Part shown: piece by piece, positions 54,708 through 62,546 of the stretch
Numbering within the stretch: position 1 is the first letter of the stretch
How the letters are laid out: every line of letters begins with the position of its first letter
Assembly: GCA_018623155.1 (NCBI GenBank)
Contig: JAAZVZ010000008.1
Location: 1-64,000 of the forward strand
Direction of reading: 5' to 3'
Origin: Glaciecola sp.
GTDB lineage: Bacteria > Pseudomonadota > Gammaproteobacteria > Enterobacterales > Alteromonadaceae
Length of the DNA stretch: 64,000 bases
Program-made: the position numbers and the translations under genes
Notes under the pieces: generated by a model
What the model was told of the DNA's origin: nothing
The model's database searches: none
What the model saw: the letters and a program-made list of their open reading frames with translations, nothing else

Positions 54708-55798
54708 GTATTTTGTCGATCGTCGCCAAGCATGTCGTCAACTTAGTACCCTATGCATCCGCTCGCCGATTGTTTAAAGCTTCAGAACAAGGGGGGGCAA
54801 AACCAGTGTGGCTCAATGCTAATGAAGCCCCAACGGGTAATCAATATAGCTTGGATACTTCTTTATACAATCGCTATCCTGATTGTCAGCCAGATGCTGT
54901 AATTACAAGCTACGCCCACTATACAGGCCTTGCCAAAGAGCAAGTGCTTGTTTCTCGTGGTGCTGATGAAGGTATTGAGCTTTTAATTCGCGCTTTTTGT
55001 AATGCGGGAAAGGATTCAATCTTAATTTGTCCTCCGACTTATGGAATGTACGCCATTAGTGCTCGAACGTTTGATATTGGAGTAGAAGAAGTGCCATTGG
55101 GTAACGACTTTCAACTTGACGTGCCCAATATCGTTGCAAAGCTAGATCGAGTCAAAATGGTGTTTATTTGTGCGCCAAACAATCCAACGGGTACACTGCC
55201 AGAACCTACAGATGTAGAGACTGTCATCAACGCTGCACAGGGTAAAGCACTAGTGGTCATCGATGAAGCCTATGTCGAGTTTGCACAAGACAACGCGCTA
55301 GGATGGCTGGTGCACGAGCATGTAGTTGTATTGCGTACTTTATCCAAAGCATTTGGTTTGGCCGGATTGCGTTGTGGCTTTACACTTGCACACCCTTTGG
55401 TAATCGAAACTCTGCTCAAAGTCATAGCGCCTTATCCTTTATCAGCACCCGTTGCCGATATCGCTGCGCAAGCATTAAGTTCGTCCGGAGTGGACACTAT
55501 GCAAAAACAAGTCGCTCAAATATTGGCTAATCAACAGGTCATCTTACACAGTTTATCCAACCTTGGTGATATTGAGCTCGTGGGTGCTCAGCACGGAAAC
55601 TTCATTTTATTTCGCACTTCATACAAAGATGCATTAATGGCACATTTGGTTGAGCACAAAGTGTTTATTCGCGATCAATCCAAACAACCTCAGCTTGAAA
55701 ATTGTCTACGGATCAGTACTGGCACTCAGGAAGAAAATGCCAAATTACTAAGCTTAATCGAACAATTTTACACGACACAGGAAGCAACACGCGCATGA
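54704..55798 (+). CDS. hisC: Histidinol-phosphate aminotransferase
   Basis: A 364-residue PLP-dependent class I/II aminotransferase that converts imidazole-acetol phosphate to histidinol phosphate. The PLP-binding Lys is in [17 protein letters not shown] (~218-234); [11 protein letters not shown] and VIDEAYVEF are also typical. It starts with GTG inside the end of hisD, and its end overlaps hisB by four bases. Confidence 0.95.
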   Translation: MSILSIVAKHVVNLVPYASARRLFKASEQGGAKPVWLNANEAPTGNQYSLDTSLYNRYPDCQPDAVITSYAHYTGLAKEQVLVSRGADEGIELLIRAFCNAGKDSILICPPTYGMYAISARTFDIGVEEVPLGNDFQLDVPNIVAKLDRVKMVFICAPNNPTGTLPEPTDVETVINAAQGKALVVIDEAYVEFAQDNALGWLVHEHVVVLRTLSKAFGLAGLRCGFTLAHPLVIETLLKVIAPYPLSAPVADIAAQALSSSGVDTMQKQVAQILANQQVILHSLSNLGDIELVGAQHGNFILFRTSYKDALMAHLVEHKVFIRDQSKQPQLENCLRISTGTQEENAKLLSLIEQFYTTQEATRA

Positions 55799-56868
55799 GT
55801 CAGGCAATTTTATTCATCGACCGAGACGGCACAATCGTAGAAGAGCCGCCCATTGACAAACAACTCGACCGACTCGATAAGCTGGTGTTTGAACCTAACG
55901 TCATTCCTGTACTGTTGCGTTTGCAAGCTGCTGGGTATCGTTTAGTGATGGTATCTAACCAAGATGGTTTGGGTACTGATTCGTTTCCTCAAGCGGATTT
56001 TGACGCTCCGCACGACATGATGATGAATATATTAGCCTCACAAGGGGTCAAGTTTGACGACGTGTTGATTTGCCCTCATTTTCCTGAAGATAATTGCGCT
56101 TGTCGCAAGCCGCATTTAGGCTTGGTCAAAGAGTATTTGGCATCTGGCAAAATTGACTTCGCTCGTTCCAAAGTCATTGGTGACCGGGTTACAGATGTTC
56201 AGTTAGCTGAAAATATGGGCCTCGAAGGTATTCAATATCACCCACAAACCTGTAATTGGGAACACATTGAAACACAACTGTTGCATAGCGAGCGAGTGGC
56301 AACAGTCCAGCGTAACACCAATGAAACACAGATACTTGTTGAAACCAACCTAGACCAGCATCAGTCAAGCGAAATCAGCACTGGTATTGGCTTTTTTGAT
56401 CACATGCTAGACCAAATCGCAACTCACGGTGGAATTTACTTGAAAGTCCAAGTCAGTGGTGACTTGCATATTGATGACCATCATACCGTTGAAGATACCG
56501 CATTAGCTTTGGGAGAATGTCTCAAAAAAGCCCTAGGTAACAAACGGGGAATCGGTCGATATGGTTTTGCGCTCCCCATGGATGAATGTCGCGCTGAGTG
56601 CTTGATGGACATATCCAACCGTCCATTGCTTAAGTTTGATGCCGAATTTACCGAGAGTCACGTTGGGGAGTTATCGACACAAATGGTTGAGCATTTTTTC
56701 TATTCACTTGCTCAATCAATGGGATTGTCATTACACTTGTCAATCACAAAGGGCAATGCACATCATCAGGTAGAAGGGTTGTTCAAGGCATTCTCTCGCG
56801 CTTTGAGGATTGCTATCAGCAAGCAAGGCGATAGCGATGCCCTACCAAGCTCTAAAGGAGCGCTGTAA
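55795..56868 (+). CDS. hisB: Bifunctional histidinol-phosphatase / imidazoleglycerol-phosphate dehydratase
   Basis: A 357-residue fusion. The N-terminal HAD phosphatase (~1-165) has the nucleophile FIDRDGT and the zinc-loop cysteines [15 protein letters not shown]. The C-terminal dehydratase (~168-357) has [32 protein letters not shown] and [15 protein letters not shown]. It catalyses steps 6 and 8. The ORF track starts 31 codons upstream; the ATG at 55795 ([12 protein letters not shown]) is the real start, in ATGA overlap with hisC. Confidence 0.96.
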   Translation: MSQAILFIDRDGTIVEEPPIDKQLDRLDKLVFEPNVIPVLLRLQAAGYRLVMVSNQDGLGTDSFPQADFDAPHDMMMNILASQGVKFDDVLICPHFPEDNCACRKPHLGLVKEYLASGKIDFARSKVIGDRVTDVQLAENMGLEGIQYHPQTCNWEHIETQLLHSERVATVQRNTNETQILVETNLDQHQSSEISTGIGFFDHMLDQIATHGGIYLKVQVSGDLHIDDHHTVEDTALALGECLKKALGNKRGIGRYGFALPMDECRAECLMDISNRPLLKFDAEFTESHVGELSTQMVEHFFYSLAQSMGLSLHLSITKGNAHHQVEGLFKAFSRALRIAISKQGDSDALPSSKGAL

Positions 56869-57479
56869 TGAGCTCACAAAAAATCGTTATCATCGATACG
56901 GGTTGCGCTAACATCTCATCGGTAAAATTTGCCGTTGAGCGTCTCGGAGTCAATGTCACTGTTTCCGATGAAACGTCAGTGATCCAAGGCGCAGACAAGG
57001 TTTTTTTACCAGGTGTGGGGTCAGCGCAAAACGCAATGCAATCCATCGCTAACAAAAACTTAATTTCAGTTGTGCAATCCTTAACTCAGCCGGTATTAGG
57101 TATTTGTCTCGGTATGCAGTTAATGACGACGGACAGCGCCGAAAGTGGTCTGAACTCAACGGTGCATGTGGCAGGACTGAATGTCATACCTGGAAAAGTA
57201 CGACGCATGCAAGTTGGTGAATTGCGTTTGCCGCATATGGGCTGGAACGCAATTAGCACTCAGGATGAGACATTGTTTAAAGGCATCGGTAATGGCACAT
57301 ATTTTTATTTTGTGCACTCTTATGCCGTTGCACAATACGAGAATACACTGGCTTCATGTGAATATGGTATGCCGTTTAGTGCCGCGATCCATAAAGATAA
57401 TTTCTACGGTGTGCAATTTCACCCAGAGCGTTCTGGTGATGCTGGGGCGAGTTTATTAGAAAACTTTATTGGGTTGTAA
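56868..57479 (+). CDS. hisH: Imidazole glycerol phosphate synthase glutaminase subunit
   Basis: A 203-residue class I glutamine amidotransferase with the nucleophile Cys in LGICLGMQLM (~82-88) and the His/Glu pair in VQFHPERSGDAG. It supplies ammonia to HisF, its obligate partner. The start overlaps the hisB stop by one base (TAATG). No hisA or hisF follows directly, unlike the usual hisHAF order, so the HisF partner must be encoded outside this block. Confidence 0.96.
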   Translation: MSSQKIVIIDTGCANISSVKFAVERLGVNVTVSDETSVIQGADKVFLPGVGSAQNAMQSIANKNLISVVQSLTQPVLGICLGMQLMTTDSAESGLNSTVHVAGLNVIPGKVRRMQVGELRLPHMGWNAISTQDETLFKGIGNGTYFYFVHSYAVAQYENTLASCEYGMPFSAAIHKDNFYGVQFHPERSGDAGASLLENFIGL

Positions 57480-57491
57480 CCTCAACCCAAT
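57468..57491 (+). terminator. Hairpin at the end of hisH
   Basis: ATTGGGTTG-TAACCT-CAACCCAAT is a perfect 9-bp stem with a six-base loop that includes the hisH stop codon. No T tract follows at once, so it may be a weak or rho-dependent end, or a 3' stabiliser for hisGDCBH mRNA. Confidence 0.45.
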
Positions 57492-57516
57492 GTGCTTGAA
57501 CATTTTCGCTACACTA

Positions 57517-57855
57517 CTATAAATCTTCAGGACACCATTGAAAATATTTCATTGAAATGCGCATGTTTTTAACAACAATGCCTTCTTGCAGTAAACGGGA
57601 CTGTTGCAGTTGACCATGCTCGGTATCGGCCCCAAACGCAATACGGCCATCGGCTCGAACCACTCTCCACCAAGGAATTTTTTCGCGGTTAAAAGACGCA
57701 CCGAGCGCTTTGCCCACCATACGGGCTCGACCAGGTAAGCCAACCATGTCAGCAATTTGACTATACGAAGCAACACATCCTTGGGGAATTCGATAGACCA
57801 TACCATGAATGGCTTGGTATTTTTGTAAAGGTGTGGCGTCTTCGATATGGTACAC
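57517..57855 (-). CDS. Alkyltransferase-like protein (catalytic Cys replaced by Trp)
   Basis: A 112-residue homologue of the DNA-binding domain of O6-alkylguanine-DNA alkyltransferases: VYRIPQGCVASYSQIADMVGLPGRARMVGKAL. The active-site motif PCHRV reads IPWWRVV, so the alkyl-accepting Cys is Trp, as in the Atl family. Atl proteins bind O6-alkylguanine and flag it for nucleotide-excision repair instead of repairing it directly. It lies reversed between hisH and hisA. Confidence 0.9.
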   Translation of the reverse strand: MYHIEDATPLQKYQAIHGMVYRIPQGCVASYSQIADMVGLPGRARMVGKALGASFNREKIPWWRVVRADGRIAFGADTEHGQLQQSRLLQEGIVVKNMRISMKYFQWCPEDL

Positions 57856-57878
57856 CCGATTAACTCCTATTGGATGAT

Positions 57879-58592
57879 CTACCCATGCATAGCTAATAAA
57901 ATATTGGCATGCTCATCGTCCTGTAATAAGCAATCACAACTAGCAAAACCAGCTTGAACGGCCATAGATTCTAACAAGCTGCGAGTGGCGGGAAAGTCAC
58001 TACTGCGTACATGTTGGTTAAGAAGTTCAGTTTGGGCGTCATCCAACGCTTGCCAGTGCGACCAAGTCGGTGCTAAATACCGCTCAAGATACTCATTTCT
58101 CGACTCTCCTTCTCGTCGGCACACATCAATGTATAACAAAATACCGTTATTGTTTAGGAGTTGACGTAGATTTTTAAACATAGACGCTTTGTCACTATCT
58201 GAAAGGTGATGCAACGCAAAGCCAGTGAATATAATATCAAATCGTCTATCGGTTTCGATTAAATCAGTAACACCTTGTACAAAATCGCAATTTAAAAGCT
58301 CTAACTCACAGTTTAATAGAGCCAAATTGTGTGTCGCAAACGCTAACGCATCAGCTGACAAGTCGATGGCGGTATATGATGTAATGTTAATATCCTTTAT
58401 GTGCTCAGCAATAACCTGAGCATCACCCGAACCAATGTCCAAAAATGCCACAGGTGTTGACTCAATATAACTTGTCAAAAACTGTTTTAAGACACTATAA
58501 ATCGACTGATGCCCCATGTAATCCTCTCGCAAAATAGTTTGATAGAGTTGCCAATGGGCATCAAATATATGATTGTAAGGGCGTTCCAACAT
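57879..58592 (-). CDS. SAM-dependent methyltransferase
   Basis: A 237-residue class I methyltransferase with the SAM-binding motif I AFLDIGSGDAQVI (~44-56), the acidic residue at the end of beta-2 (TAIDLSADAL), and later IIFTGFALHHLSD and LLYIDVCRREG. The substrate is unknown. It is 23 bases upstream of the alkyltransferase-like gene on the same strand, so the two probably form a small operon inserted between his genes. Confidence 0.82.
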   Translation of the reverse strand: MLERPYNHIFDAHWQLYQTILREDYMGHQSIYSVLKQFLTSYIESTPVAFLDIGSGDAQVIAEHIKDINITSYTAIDLSADALAFATHNLALLNCELELLNCDFVQGVTDLIETDRRFDIIFTGFALHHLSDSDKASMFKNLRQLLNNNGILLYIDVCRREGESRNEYLERYLAPTWSHWQALDDAQTELLNQHVRSSDFPATRSLLESMAVQAGFASCDCLLQDDEHANILLAMHG

Positions 58593-58698
58593 CTTAAGCT
58601 ATAATTTCTACGATTCATGTTATTTAGGAGTGTCACATTTTTCTTGGAGAAATTCCATAACAAAGCAAAAGATAAATATCATATCCTGCTAAAGTATT

Positions 58699-58728
58699 TT
58701 GTGGTTCGTATAGCATCTGTAATATAAT
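58699..58728 (+). promoter_or_regulatory. Predicted promoter of hisA
   Basis: TTGTGG and a perfect TATAAT with an 18-base spacer lie about 34 bases before the hisA start. This would give hisA its own transcript apart from the attenuated hisGDCBH operon. Confidence 0.5.
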
Positions 58729-58761
58729 CCTAATCATTCGCAAGACATATATATAACTTCT

Positions 58762-59493
58762 ATGATCATACCTGCTATTGACCTCATCGATGGTCACGTC
58801 GTTCGCCTTTATCAAGGCGATTATAATCAAAAAACCCAATATCAACTCGACCCAATTGACGTCGTGCATCAATATGCAGATGCAGGTGCAAAATGGCTTC
58901 ATATCGTTGACCTAACAGGGGCTAAAGATGTCGACAAGCGTCAACTAGGACTGATTAAACGTATGGTTGATACAGGACGCATGTCATTCCAATCGGGTGG
59001 TGGCATTCGTTCGGAAGCAGATGTTTCAGGATTACTCGATATCGGAGTGAAACGAGTTGTAATAGGCTCGCTTGCAGTGAAACAACCCGAACTCGTTAAG
59101 TCATGGATCACTACATATGGACCAGAAGCCATTGTCTTGGCATTGGACGTGAATATTAACGCTGAGGGTCAAAAATGTATCGCAACCCATGGCTGGCAAG
59201 AAGATTCTGGTGTTGAAATTGAAGGACTTCTTGAAGATATGCTCAGTGTGGGAGCTAAGCACGTGCTTTGCACCGATATCAGTCGCGATGGTACCTTACA
59301 AGGTGCAAATGCTGAACTTTACGCTCAAATGAAAGCCCAATTCCCATCCGTAGTATGGCAAGCCTCTGGCGGTATTGGTTCATTAGACGACATCGAACGA
59401 TTGAAGCCGACTTCAGTTGATGGTGTGATCTTAGGGAGAGCTTTACTAGAAGGTAAGTTTACCCTTGAACAGGCGATACAAATCTGGAAATAA
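58762..59493 (+). CDS. hisA: Phosphoribosylformimino-5-aminoimidazole carboxamide ribotide isomerase
   Basis: A 243-residue TIM barrel: N-terminal [20 protein letters not shown] with the catalytic Asp, the phosphate-binding [13 protein letters not shown], the second catalytic region [14 protein letters not shown] and the C-terminal [14 protein letters not shown]. It carries out the Amadori step that makes the HisF-HisH substrate. It stands alone, 1.3 kb after hisH and past two reversed genes. hisF and hisIE do not follow. Confidence 0.95.
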   Translation: MIIPAIDLIDGHVVRLYQGDYNQKTQYQLDPIDVVHQYADAGAKWLHIVDLTGAKDVDKRQLGLIKRMVDTGRMSFQSGGGIRSEADVSGLLDIGVKRVVIGSLAVKQPELVKSWITTYGPEAIVLALDVNINAEGQKCIATHGWQEDSGVEIEGLLEDMLSVGAKHVLCTDISRDGTLQGANAELYAQMKAQFPSVVWQASGGIGSLDDIERLKPTSVDGVILGRALLEGKFTLEQAIQIWK

Positions 59494-59500
59494 ACCTTCT

Positions 59501-59896
59501 TTAAGGAAGACGACCGTCTTCCTCAACTCCTGTTGTGGCGGTTGGCGGAAGTTGCTTGCGCGCAAGTTTTACCATCTCTCGATTACGAGTTCTTGGAATC
59601 ATTTTGACTTGATGATGCATGGCGACTTTTGCCAATATATGAGCGACTACAGGGGCAGTAATAACCAAAAATAGTGTAATCAGTAACACATTTACAGTAA
59701 TGTAGCCCTCTGTAGCATAGGTATAAATCATTGAAGCCAGCAGTACACTGCCCAAACCAACAGTAGTCGCTTTTGTCGGTGCATGCAACCGAGTATAAAA
59801 GTCTTGCAACCTTGCTAATCCTAACGAACCCACAAAGATAAATATGCCACCAATAACCAGTAAAACTGAAATAACGATTTCAAACATGTCATTCAT
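59501..59896 (-). CDS. mnhG: Mrp/Mnh antiporter subunit G
   Basis: A 131-residue protein with three membrane segments. The N-terminal IGGIFIFVGSLGLARLQDFYTRLHAPTKATTVGLGSVLLASM is the conserved MnhG/PhaG signature. It is the last gene of the operon, starting ten bases after mnhF. Its 3' end abuts the convergent hisA gene (seven bases apart). It is part of a multi-subunit inner-membrane Na+(K+)/H+ antiporter. Confidence 0.92.
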   Translation of the reverse strand: MNDMFEIVISVLLVIGGIFIFVGSLGLARLQDFYTRLHAPTKATTVGLGSVLLASMIYTYATEGYITVNVLLITLFLVITAPVVAHILAKVAMHHQVKMIPRTRNREMVKLARKQLPPTATTGVEEDGRLP

Positions 59897-59906
59897 TCAT
59901 AAACCC

Positions 59907-60176
59907 TTATTCAATAATATCGCCGCGAAGCAAATATTTGGCAAACGCAACACTGCTCACAAAACCTAACATAGCAATCAGTAGGGCTGCTTCAAAATAC
60001 AAGGTTGTGGATGAATGCATACCATAGACCAATATAAGAGCAATACTATTAATGTACATCGTATCCAATGCTAACAATCTATCTGAAGCATTTGGTCCAA
60101 GAAATAGTCGATACACATTAAGCAGCAGTGAAATAGCTAAAACGATGCCTACAAAAATAACGGCGAAATCTAACAT
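59907..60176 (-). CDS. mnhF: Mrp/Mnh antiporter subunit F
   Basis: An 89-residue protein with three membrane helices. NVYRLFLGPNASDRLLALDTMYINSIALILV is the MnhF/MrpF signature. It overlaps mnhE by seven bases, and subunit G follows directly. Confidence 0.9.
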   Translation of the reverse strand: MLDFAVIFVGIVLAISLLLNVYRLFLGPNASDRLLALDTMYINSIALILVYGMHSSTTLYFEAALLIAMLGFVSSVAFAKYLLRGDIIE

Positions 60177-60661
60177 TCGAAGATCTCCTTAATATTTGCC
60201 TCATATCGAGTTTTGATAAAGTCGACCACTTCTTGTTCATCCTCTGGCATATTTAAAACATGCACATAGATAAACTTTTTATCACTCGATAACTCAGCAC
60301 TAACCGTGCCTGGTGTCATGGTCACAGTACTGGCTAACATGGTAATCGGTAGCGCTTCTTGCAAGTCCAAAGGTATGGCAACAAAACCTGGGTTGATGCG
60401 ACTAGAGGGCCCTAATACTAATAATGCAACTTCAATGTTAGCCTTAATCACATCAATTAATACCAGCAAGGCATAAGAAAAAAGCTTCATAGGCCTTTTA
60501 AACTTAGGCTGAGGTATGCGCAAAGGTTGGCAGACCAAAGGAATCACTACTCCCAAAACCATGCCTAATAGTATATGACCTGGACTCAAACTGTTATTGA
60601 GCATTAACCACACAATTAACAACGAAACTGTATGAAATGGCATAGGTAAAAATTTACTCAT
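60170..60661 (-). CDS. mnhE: Mrp/Mnh antiporter subunit E
   Basis: A 163-residue protein with two or three N-terminal membrane segments, then the family stretch INPGFVAIPLDLQEALPITMLASTVTMTPGTVSAEL and HVLNM, characteristic of MnhE. It overlaps mnhD by four bases and mnhF by seven, as expected for a translationally coupled complex. Confidence 0.92.
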   Translation of the reverse strand: MSKFLPMPFHTVSLLIVWLMLNNSLSPGHILLGMVLGVVIPLVCQPLRIPQPKFKRPMKLFSYALLVLIDVIKANIEVALLVLGPSSRINPGFVAIPLDLQEALPITMLASTVTMTPGTVSAELSSDKKFIYVHVLNMPEDEQEVVDFIKTRYEANIKEIFEC

Positions 60662-62184
60662 GGCTCACCTCTTGCAAGACCCATAATCTCAATGATATTT
60701 TGCACATTGTGTAACTGAGATGCAGCTTGTTCTGTCAAACTCAATATTGATGCACCCGCTAATGACAACATTGGAATCGCTCCGAGTAAAAACAATGTAC
60801 CAACAAACTGCCATCGCGAAATACCCGGTGAGTCTGAGACATCTTTTGTTGGCGAATGACGCATAAAAATAGTTGTTCCAGCACGTGAAAAAGCGACAAT
60901 CGTGACTAAACTAGAAATCAATAAGCTCGCATATACCAACGCTTTTTCATTATTTGTCACGGCAGCTTGCAATACGACAAGTTTCCCCAAAAAACCAGAA
61001 AATGGTGGTAGTCCTGCTACTGCCATCGCGGTGATAAAAAAACATATCCCTAAAAACACCTGATTGCGTAATTTGCGGGTGACCACGAAGCGATCAACGG
61101 CTTTTCCACGTTGTAGACCAATCATATCAGCCACTAGAAATAATACCGCGGTAGCTAACGTACTGTGTATAAGGTAATAAAAAGCAGCAGCCGTTGCTTC
61201 AGGCGTGCGTAATGCAAATGCTAATAACAAAGTCCCAATGGAAACGATGACTAAATTACCAGCCATTCCGCGAAGACTTGGATTAGATAAAGCACCAATG
61301 GTACCAACAGTAATCGTAGCAATTGCAATGGGCCAAATATAAGGGACAATGACATCTGCCAACTCACCTGCCTGCTCGCCATAAATAACCGTATACACTC
61401 GGAAAATACAATAAATACCTACCTTGGTCATAATAGCGAATAGTGCGGCGACTGGTGCCGGAGCCGCTGCATACGTTTTAGGCAACCAAAACTGTAGGGG
61501 TAACATGGCAGATTTTAGACCAAACACGACCAATAGCATGGCGCCACCAATATGAGCTAATAAACGATTTGATTCGTTTAAGGAGCTGATTTTAAGCGCC
61601 ATATCGGCAATATTTAATGTTCCTAATGCGCCGTACATCGTACCTAACGCGAACAAAAAGATACTCGATCCAATCAGATTCAGAATAACATAATGCACAG
61701 CAGATTCGATTCTTTGCTTTTGACCCGCATGTATCAACAGACTGTATGAGGCGATTAATAATACTTCAAAAAAAACAAATAAGTTAAACAAATCATTGGT
61801 CAGAAATGCCCCATTGATTCCCAAGATTTGAAACTGTATAAGTGGATGAAAATATCGCCCGGCTCTGTCCTCACCAGCAAATGCATACAATATGATGCCT
61901 AAACCTAAAAAGCTATTCAAAGTCACCAGCATGGCTGAGAGCGGATCAGCAAACAGAATAATACCAAAGGGAGGTTGCCAGTTGCCCACAGCATACATCA
62001 TGGCGGGGCCTTGTGTGACCGTCTGTAACATCCACAATGCAATTAACAGTTGGCTAACCGCTAGGATAAAAGCAAACACACGGCGATTGTTGTAACGCTC
62101 CACGCCTGAAAATGGTGGCAGTAACATAAACAAGCCACCAACCATAGGCACAATGATAGGTAAGATAGGTAAATGTTCAATCAC
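60658..62184 (-). CDS. mnhD: Mrp/Mnh antiporter subunit D
   Basis: A 508-residue polytopic protein of the NADH-quinone oxidoreductase ND2/4/5 family, with about 14 membrane segments. The family core has LFVFFEVLLIASYSLLIHAG (conserved Glu), PLQFWLPKTYAAAPAPVAALFAIMTKVGIY (conserved Lys and Pro) and FFITAMAVAGLPPFSGFLGKL. It is one of the two ion-pumping subunits of the Mrp antiporter. Confidence 0.93.
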   Translation of the reverse strand: MIEHLPILPIIVPMVGGLFMLLPPFSGVERYNNRRVFAFILAVSQLLIALWMLQTVTQGPAMMYAVGNWQPPFGIILFADPLSAMLVTLNSFLGLGIILYAFAGEDRAGRYFHPLIQFQILGINGAFLTNDLFNLFVFFEVLLIASYSLLIHAGQKQRIESAVHYVILNLIGSSIFLFALGTMYGALGTLNIADMALKISSLNESNRLLAHIGGAMLLVVFGLKSAMLPLQFWLPKTYAAAPAPVAALFAIMTKVGIYCIFRVYTVIYGEQAGELADVIVPYIWPIAIATITVGTIGALSNPSLRGMAGNLVIVSIGTLLLAFALRTPEATAAAFYYLIHSTLATAVLFLVADMIGLQRGKAVDRFVVTRKLRNQVFLGICFFITAMAVAGLPPFSGFLGKLVVLQAAVTNNEKALVYASLLISSLVTIVAFSRAGTTIFMRHSPTKDVSDSPGISRWQFVGTLFLLGAIPMLSLAGASILSLTEQAASQLHNVQNIIEIMGLARGEP

Positions 62185-62546
62185 GCCTGGCCTCGCTTTT
62201 TATCGATCATCTTACTGGTATCAGGTGGTTCTCTCCCATCTACAAAATCACTACCTAAGTCCGCACGTGCGCGCATTGATAAAATTACGACAAACGCAAT
62301 CATCGCAAAACCAATAACTATTGCGGTAAGCACCAATGCTTGAGGTAATGGGTCGGCGTATTGTTCCGCCTTACCAAGCACCGCAGCACCGTTCAGATGC
62401 AAGCGACCGCTTGAAAATAAGAACATATTGACCGCGTACCCTAACATGGTTAAACCAACCACAACCGGAAAAGTACGCCCCCTCAAACATAAAAAGATAC
62501 CGCTAAAGGTTAGCACACCCACACAGATTACATATACTAGTTCCAT
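62181..62546 (-). CDS. mnhC: Mrp/Mnh antiporter subunit C
   Basis: A 121-residue protein with three membrane helices, related to NuoK. TFPVVVGLTMLGYAVNMFLFSSGRL and DPLPQALVLTAIVIGFAMIAFVVILSMRA are the MnhC signature. The start overlaps the AB gene stop by one base and the end overlaps mnhD by four. Confidence 0.93.
   Translation of the reverse strand: MELVYVICVGVLTFSGIFLCLRGRTFPVVVGLTMLGYAVNMFLFSSGRLHLNGAAVLGKAEQYADPLPQALVLTAIVIGFAMIAFVVILSMRARADLGSDFVDGREPPDTSKMIDKKRGQA

Noticed and set aside
55303-55530. 75-residue ORF inside hisC
   Set aside because: It is contained in hisC in another frame. The real frame has all the aminotransferase motifs.
58633-58902. 89-residue minus-strand ORF across the hisA start
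   Set aside because: It overlaps the hisA promoter and N-terminus, has no recognisable motif, and its composition looks like AT-rich non-coding DNA.
59505-59522. GGAAGACG/CGTCTTCC palindrome at the hisA-mnhG junction as terminator
   Set aside because: It has only a two-base loop, lies inside the end of mnhG and is not followed by a T tract on either strand.
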